A stretch of DNA of 34,904 bases, from positions 172,529 to 207,432 of the forward strand of contig JBBHKE010000586.1 of assembly GCA_037447655.1 (NCBI GenBank), in the 5' to 3' direction. Position numbers and translations under genes: made by a program. Numbering within the stretch: the first letter of the stretch is position 1; each line of letters starts with the position of its first letter. Positions 32,301 through 34,904 of the stretch are shown here, one piece after another. The notes below the pieces were generated by a model, which saw only the letters and a list, made by a program, of their open reading frames with translations, had not been told where the DNA came from and did not search any database. Source of the DNA: Zygnema cylindricum. Its lineage: Eukaryota; Streptophyta; Zygnematophyceae; Zygnematales; Zygnemataceae.

Positions 32301-33508
32301 TGGAATCGTACCTCATGATGATTTGAGTCCTCGACAAAAAAGTACATTTAAGTACGAAATTGTGGCGGATGGGGGAGTCGGTACTTCTCGAACTTGTGGA
32401 GTTCTTCTTAGTAATCGGGTAAGGAAGGGGTACAAATGGCTATTTTGCGTGTACAAATGGCTATTTTACGGGTACAAAATGGATATTTCTACATGGTACA
32501 AATGGGTGTTTGTCATATTCATGTGGATGTTATGGTGATCCAAAAGGAGAGAGATAAGAGAAGAAAATTGGGACAGAGGTGAGATACAATAGTGGCAATA
32601 AGAGGTAGAGAGATTTCGAATTGTTTAGTTTTATGGTTTTTTTTTGTTTTGGATCCTAGGCGGGAAGGAGGGAGGGAGAGAGAGAGGGAGAGAGAGAGAA
32701 ATAGAGAGTGAGGTAGAGAGAGGAAGAGAGAATCTTTTTAATCCACACTTATTTGGAATATACAATGGTTTTTTACCGTACCATAAGTGAATCTTTTTCT
32801 GAAGAAAAAATGCCCGCAGAACACAAAATAGTGTTAATAGATTTTAACACCCCAACAGATAAGAAATGAAATAACTAAAACAGTTACTTATAATATTTAT
32901 ATCAACGCTAATTGCGATCAATGGTGTAATGTATTCCCATTATGAGTCAAAATATTTGCCATATAAGCAGTATTCAAAGAGTCAGAATATGGGGATAATT
33001 GGGAATTTGATCCATCATTGTATCTAGTACATAACTCTTAATAGAGTGGTGATAAGCAAAGCGAGTTGTCATTGTTTTTTACGTTTATTTAGGATTGTTT
33101 AGGGACATTTGAGGATTTTTAGGTTTCGTTTTCCTACAGTTTTCTTACCTTTTTAAGGTTTTACAGTGTCCTACGGTCACCGCATACAAATTTTGACTGT
33201 AACTTCCACAATAATTTGAAAGAAGAATGTTATTTTTTCCTAAGAGACTGTTCATTTCCGACATCCTAACGGCCGGTTTGGAACGGTTTTTTCGGTTTTT
33301 CTGTTTTTTTCTGATTTTTTTTATCATTTCAGGTCATGATTCGTCAGAAATCAGCATTTTCGCAGTTTTTCGAAGCTCTTATAAGACCAGGAGTTCACTA
33401 TCTTCAAACGGAGCATCATTTTCAGGACCTCCATCTGACCGTAAAAAGGGCGTCAGATCACGATTCAGAGCTTCAACAGATGGTCGAAAACGCCAATCAG
33501 GCATCACG
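25049..33508 (+). CDS. GT90/CAP10 (Rumi/POGLUT-like) O-glycosyltransferase, 8 exons seen, 3' end not in window
   Basis: Type II membrane glycosyltransferase of the GT90 family (Pfam Glyco_transf_90, CAP10-like), expected to transfer a sugar from a nucleotide sugar in the ER or Golgi. Splicing 25049-25326, 26069-26276, 28933-29052, 30289-30498, 30926-31032, 31682-31759, 32289-32418 and 33333-33508 keeps phase at all seven junctions (435 full codons). The N-terminus is Arg/Gly-rich with a hydrophobic anchor at residues 25-39. GT90 landmarks in order are: a GHIRIVEGKVYF strand in exon 3; VELFLNMCDMP (215-225), PIFS (240-243) and DVIIP (252-256) in exon 4; PWSKKVSKAVFRG (274-286) in exon 5; PDLIDA in exon 6; FKYEIVADG and TSR (354-368) and LLSNR in exon 7; FFEALIRPGVHYL (389-401) in exon 8. 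The usual C-terminal helix is missing, so a further exon should lie downstream. The acceptor sugar and protein cannot be told from sequence. Confidence 0.85.
25327..26068 (+). other. Intron 1, with decoy exon 2 start
   Basis: 742 bp. T-runs and T-rich sequence (25332-25690), then CT microsatellite (25719-25930). Next comes a partial copy of the intron end and exon 2 start (25929-25990), a second CT microsatellite (25991-26055), and the true acceptor GTCGGTCGCAG at 26058-26068. Long Ser/Pro/Leu frames here are repeat artefacts. Confidence 0.75.
25929..25990 (+). pseudogene. Decoy copy of the exon 2 acceptor and first 52 bp
   Basis: The acceptor GTCGGTCGCAG and 52 following bases are repeated 130 bp upstream of the real exon 2 start. 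The exon-like part (25939-25990) differs from 26069-26120 at seven positions. After CAACCCA it runs into CT microsatellite instead of exon 2. The offset of 130 is not a multiple of three, so use of this acceptor would shift frame at the true copy. The copy is a remnant of tandem duplication. Confidence 0.85.
26069..26276 (+). CDS. GT90 exon 2: N-terminal lumenal region
   Basis: Residues 94-162 after the split Trp93. It begins AKYEKWKNVTAG and continues HFNLSHPVTLLY, VPFSRIPGEK and GPRMLHIMGEKPE. N-V-T at about 101-103 and N-L-S at about 112-114 are potential N-glycosylation sites, as expected of a lumenal domain. It ends at donor GTCAGT (26277), phase 0. Confidence 0.8.
26361..26400 (+). pseudogene. 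Decoy copy of the exon 2 3' end and donor
   Basis: AAACCTAAG followed by GTCAGTAATGAGGGCTTAAA repeats the true boundary AAACCGGAG followed by GTCAGTAATTAGAGCTTAAA (26268-26297), 93 bp downstream. A weaker third copy (AAACCTGAG, TCTAAACTT) lies at 26523-26540. The donor motif GTCAGT is intact in the second copy but lost in the third. Confidence 0.8.
27520..27722 (+). repeat. CTCTATGCC/CTCTATCCC minisatellite
   Basis: About 200 bp of CTCTATG and CTCTATC units in tandem. All three plus frames stay open (Ser/Leu/Tyr/Pro periodic peptides), which is a property of the repeat and not evidence of coding. Confidence 0.9.
28035..28215 (+). repeat. 15-bp TTTATTGTTTATCTT minisatellite
   Basis: About eleven tandem units with variants (CTTTTGTTGTTTAT, CGCTTGTGGTTAT). 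All three frames are open through it because the unit lacks stops. Confidence 0.85.
28933..29052 (+). CDS. GT90 exon 3: RIVEGKVYF strand
   Basis: 120 bp, phase 0 at both ends, residues 163-202. It contains GHIRIVEGKVYFRYGG, which corresponds to the 'R-x-x-I-x-D/E-G-K-L-Y-V' strand of GT90 proteins, then RLSRFHQSIKMLQ. Acceptor TTTTACAG, donor GTAAGA (29053). Confidence 0.85.
29058..29610 (+). repeat. (AATAAC)n microsatellite
   Basis: About 550 bp of AATAAC/AACAAT units with scattered substitutions (GTAACA, ATGACA, ATTACA), lying directly after the exon 3 donor. Confidence 0.95.
29644..29852 (+). pseudogene. Three decoy copies of the exon 3 3' end and donor
   Basis: Copy 2 (29644-29697) matches exon 3 from CAACGGCTCTCTCG through the donor: AGTATTAAAATGCTCCAA followed by GTCAGT, with an in-frame TAG. 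Copy 3 (29709-29750) has GTGTTAAAATGCTCCAA followed by GAAAGA, so the donor GT is lost. Copy 4 (29799-29852) is weakest (GTCATCAAATCCTCCATG), although CAAGACAAAATAACA is retained. Decay increases with distance from the exon. Confidence 0.85.
30084..30175 (+). pseudogene. Decoy copy of the exon 4 acceptor and first 81 bp
   Basis: The exon-like part (30095-30175) aligns with the first 81 bp of exon 4 (30289-30369) with six differences. All six are transitions at third codon positions and none changes an amino acid; the decoy always carries A or T where the exon has G or C. The acceptor TTTCCAG is intact. After FSFL the sequence runs into CT microsatellite. The segment after the break (ACATTTTCCTTATCC) matches 29858 onwards, so the unit duplicated was intron end plus exon start. 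Translation from this acceptor would read through Ser/Pro/Phe repeats to a stop at about 30296. Confidence 0.9.
30289..30498 (+). CDS. GT90 exon 4: core sugar-transferase motifs
   Basis: 210 bp, phase 0 at both ends, residues 203-272. It carries RVELFLNMCDMPF, equivalent to the family's 'D-x-E-x-x-x-N-x-x-D-x-P' block, then GYPIFSTQG and TTDVIIPDP, equivalent to 'P-x-F-S ... D-I-x-x-P'. It ends YLPDLGDQ at donor GTAAGG (30499). Confidence 0.88.
30499..30925 (+). other. Intron 4, GA-rich
   Basis: 427 bp. From the donor to about 30790 it is nearly pure GAGG/GAGAGG purine repeat, the opposite composition to the CT-rich introns 1 to 3. It ends GGTTTATTAATTAG. Arg/Glu/Gly frames across it are repeat artefacts. 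Confidence 0.75.
30926..31032 (+). CDS. GT90 exon 5: FRG motif
   Basis: 107 bp, residues 273-307 plus two bases. PWSKKVSKAVFRGAS is a close match to the GT90 'P-W-x-x-K-x-x-K-A-x-W/F-R-G' motif, with conserved Arg285-Gly286, followed by NYDLYDYNWRASPRFRLH. The acceptor ATTAG gives phase 0 and the donor GTAATG (31033) leaves phase 2. Confidence 0.9.
31090..31222 (+). repeat. GTAAAAACTTCTTTT minisatellite
   Basis: About eight loose units of TGTAAAAACTTCTTT with length variation. Each unit carries a GTAAAA that weakly resembles a donor. Confidence 0.75.
31455..31640 (+). repeat. 41-bp tandem repeat, about 4.5 units
   Basis: The marker CATC recurs at 31469, 31510, 31551, 31592 and 31633, an exact spacing of 41 bp. 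Each unit includes TTTCTTTATAG, which resembles an acceptor site. The open frame across it is a repeat artefact. Confidence 0.9.
31682..31759 (+). CDS. GT90 exon 6: PDLIDA segment
   Basis: 78 bp; it completes Arg308 and carries residues 309-333 plus two bases. LSDSYPDLIDARITRF matches the GT90 'S-x-x-x-P-D-L-x-D-A' segment. Donor GTAAGT (31760) is the full consensus, phase 2. Confidence 0.88.
31760..32288 (+). other. Intron 6, with exon 6 donor copy
   Basis: 529 bp. A copy of the exon 6 end and donor (31820-31880) is followed by a GA-rich block (31881-32075) and then unique AT-rich sequence. Ends GGCGGTTTTCAG. Confidence 0.75.
31820..31880 (+). pseudogene. Decoy copy of the exon 6 3' end, donor destroyed
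   Basis: The last 39 bp of exon 6 (31721-31759) recur at 31820-31858 with a single synonymous difference (CCT versus CCC). The following intron bases through TTTCGAGGTTT are repeated too. The donor GTAAGT has become GAAAGT, so only the upstream donor can work. The offset is 99 bp. Confidence 0.9.
32289..32418 (+). CDS. GT90 exon 7: KYEIVADG...SR motif
   Basis: 130 bp; it completes Val334 and carries residues 335-377. FKYEIVADGGVGTSR matches the GT90 'K-Y-x-x-x-x-D-G-x-x-x-S-x-R' nucleotide-sugar-binding block and VLLSNR the following 'L-x-S-N/G-S' turn. Donor GTAAGG (32419), phase 0. Confidence 0.9.
32419..33332 (+). other. Intron 7
   Basis: 914 bp. A 21-bp minisatellite built on GTACAAATGGCTATTTT (32430-32515, about four units) follows the donor. 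A GA-rich patch lies at 32660-32730, then unique sequence, then a T-rich acceptor tract ending TTATCATTTCAG. Confidence 0.75.
33333..33508 (+). CDS. GT90 exon 8: HY motif, C-terminal helix start
   Basis: 176 bp, residues 378-435 plus two bases. It carries QKSAFSQFFEALIRPGVHYL, matching 'S-x-x-x-x-F-F-x-x-x-L-x-P-x-V-H-Y'. Then DLHLTVKRASDHDSEL and QMVENANQAS match the 'D-L-x-x-x-x-x-W-x-x-x-H-D-x-E-x-x-x-I-A-x-N' region. Donor GTAAGA (33509), phase 2, so at least one more exon is needed. Confidence 0.88.
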
Positions 33509-34146
33509 GTAAGAAAAACTTTCATTTAATATTTTCCCTTTTTTCCTCGTTTCCTTCTTTCCTTGTTTCCTTGTTTCCTTCTTTCCGTTTTTGTTTTCTC
33601 CTTCTTCCTACTTTCTTCTTTTTTTGCCTTTTCCGTCCTTTCCTTTTTCTTTCCGTTTATTTTATTTTTTCCTTCTTTACTTTTTCTGACTTTCCTACTT
33701 TTTGTCTTTCCTTGTTTCGTTCTTTCCTTCTTTCCCTTTTTTTCCGTTCATTCCTTCCTTCCTTCTTTCCGTTTTTCCTTCCTTCTTTCCTTCTTTCCGT
33801 TTTTCCTTTTTTTCTTCGTTCATTCTCTTTTTATTTTCTTATTTTCTTCTTTTCTATCTTACTTCTTTCCATCTCGAAAGACGATTATTAGTCTACAAGA
33901 AAGTGTCTCCTGACGTGAAATTAGTTGCTAACCATCTCTAATTCTAATTTCTAATGAAACCTTAGGAAACGAAATTGTAATTAGTTTCTGAAATTTATAT
34001 TAGAGATAATGATAATGACGATGGTTTTGTCTTTCGCATCCTAGAGTGTCATATTGTCTAAATTCTCATACTGGTAAACGGCGATATTGATATTTATAGT
34101 TTATCGAACAATCCATGTTCACGATTTCTTTTATGGTGATCTATAA
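33509..34146 (+). other. Start of intron 8 or last intron; CT-rich repeats
   Basis: 33530-33870 is a pyrimidine-rich TTCC/TTTCC microsatellite; its Phe/Ser/Leu frames are artefacts. After CGAAAG at 33879 a phase-compatible tail of 19 codons (RLLVYKKVSPDVKLVANHL) ends at TAA (33940). It does not look like a GT90 C-terminus, so I prefer an exon beyond the window. Confidence 0.5.
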
Positions 34147-34419
34147 ATGCTGGAAAATTTGATTATTGTCGATAAACCGATAGTCGACGATTTAGTAGAA
34201 AATATAACAGAGGATGTAATACAGAGAGTTCTGGAGATTAGTATGGAAAGAACATGCAATTATGTCTCAAAAAAAATAATTTGTAAAATTTCGCGGACTA
34301 ATATCGTAGAATCAAGAATTCATAATCCATACTTTCCCCATTTGATTTTTGTTTTTTTTTGTTGTTTTATTATCTTGGTGTCATTATCGAATTTTATTGT
34401 CGATAATGTACAATATTAG
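34147..34419 (+). CDS. Hypothetical 90-codon frame, unrecognised
   Basis: ATG 34147 opens a frame whose first 60 codons look moderately protein-like (KPIVDDLVENITEDVIQRVL, then CNYVSKKIICKISR). A hydrophobic C-terminal stretch follows (FVFFCCFIILVSLSNFIV), over T-rich DNA. I do not recognise a family. It may be an exon of a nested gene, a remnant, or chance. Confidence 0.2.
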   Translation: MLENLIIVDKPIVDDLVENITEDVIQRVLEISMERTCNYVSKKIICKISRTNIVESRIHNPYFPHLIFVFFCCFIILVSLSNFIVDNVQY

Positions 34420-34904
34420 TATTGGACGGATAATCGGTTTTGGATTCCCCCAAAAAAATGAGTTTGGATATCGAAAAAAACGGCCGATATTAAACTTAAT
34501 GATAATGACGATAGGTTTTCAAGTTCCTTCTCCATAGTCACCCCATTCATTATTTAAATATATCATTTATTTGAACATTCAATGTTCATATTCAAAATAC
34601 TGCAAACACCTTCGCAAACATATTCGGCAACAGAAAAATGATGTTTTACAATTTTACGTGGTTGAAATCCCCGAAATGTTATTTTAATATGAACAAGAGC
34701 CTCTGTATTTTCCGTGTCGGACAAATTTTTAAACGTCAAATGACAACTTGGGAAAACTTAAAAAAGGAAACCTGATCTCCACTGAAAAAAAATGGTGAAT
34801 ATCTGGTAGTCAATTCGTAATAAGCTGAATGAGAATTCGAAAATCGTATCCATATTACTTTTCACATAATATCCCGAATTTTTTGCAAACTTTCACCAAA
34901 ACAG
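34420..34904. other. Gene-free stretch to the right edge
   Basis: No supported coding region. AATGATAATGACGAT recurs at 34008 and 34498, a small dispersed duplication. The last bases, CACCAAAACAG, could be an acceptor for the next exon but this cannot be judged. Confidence 0.35.

Noticed and set aside
33879-33942. Phase-compatible terminal exon for the GT90 gene
   Set aside because: It has a weak pyrimidine context near CGAAAG, and its 19 codons do not resemble the expected GT90 C-terminal helix. Kept only as a minor alternative.
1-34904. CRISPR array, bacterial operon, rRNA or tRNA genes
   Set aside because: No spaced identical repeats with unique spacers, no ribosomal binding sites or operon spacing, and no structured RNA was recognised; introns and copia elements show this is eukaryotic nuclear DNA.

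Overview
The window is nuclear DNA from a eukaryote with a repeat-rich, AT-rich genome. One gene is cut by GT-AG introns and long microsatellites, there is a Ty1/copia retrotransposon relic, and most of the rest is non-coding repeats. The copia element and the glycosyltransferase look plant-like, so a streptophyte (land plant or charophyte alga) is my best guess. This is inference; nothing in the window fixes the species.

Layout. 1-10800 has no convincing gene. It holds small palindromes, a hAT-like miniature element with a clean 8-bp target duplication (2628-2981) and an inverted relative at 686-802, several recent tandem duplications, a dispersed repeat (copy A, 3515-3895), and about 3 kb of extreme AT-rich DNA. 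11100-14193 is a decayed copia retrotransposon (gag zinc knuckle, protease, integrase, reverse transcriptase, RNase H). It is interrupted or truncated at its 3' side by copy B of the dispersed repeat (14194-14740). 14995-16494 looks like two head-to-tail elements of about 750 bp with matching terminal inverted repeats. 16948-17360 and 23265-23832 are inverted copies of another repeat. Between them lies a degenerate satellite of about 2 kb (18090-20085) whose middle block is inverted.

25049 to the right edge carries the one well-supported gene, on the plus strand: a type II membrane protein of the GT90/CAP10 (Rumi/POGLUT-like) O-glycosyltransferase family. Eight exons can be assembled with consistent phases (435 full codons), and the 3' end is probably outside the window. 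Every intron is loaded with simple repeats.

The most unusual signal is in the introns of this gene. At least five exon edges are present more than once. Copies of exon 3' ends with their donor sites lie just inside the downstream intron (exons 2, 3 and 6). Copies of exon 5' starts with their acceptor sites lie just inside the upstream intron (exons 2 and 4). The functional splice site is always the outermost one. The introns therefore appear to have grown by repeated tandem duplication of their own ends, leaving decoy splice sites. The exon 4 decoy differs from the real exon only at synonymous positions.
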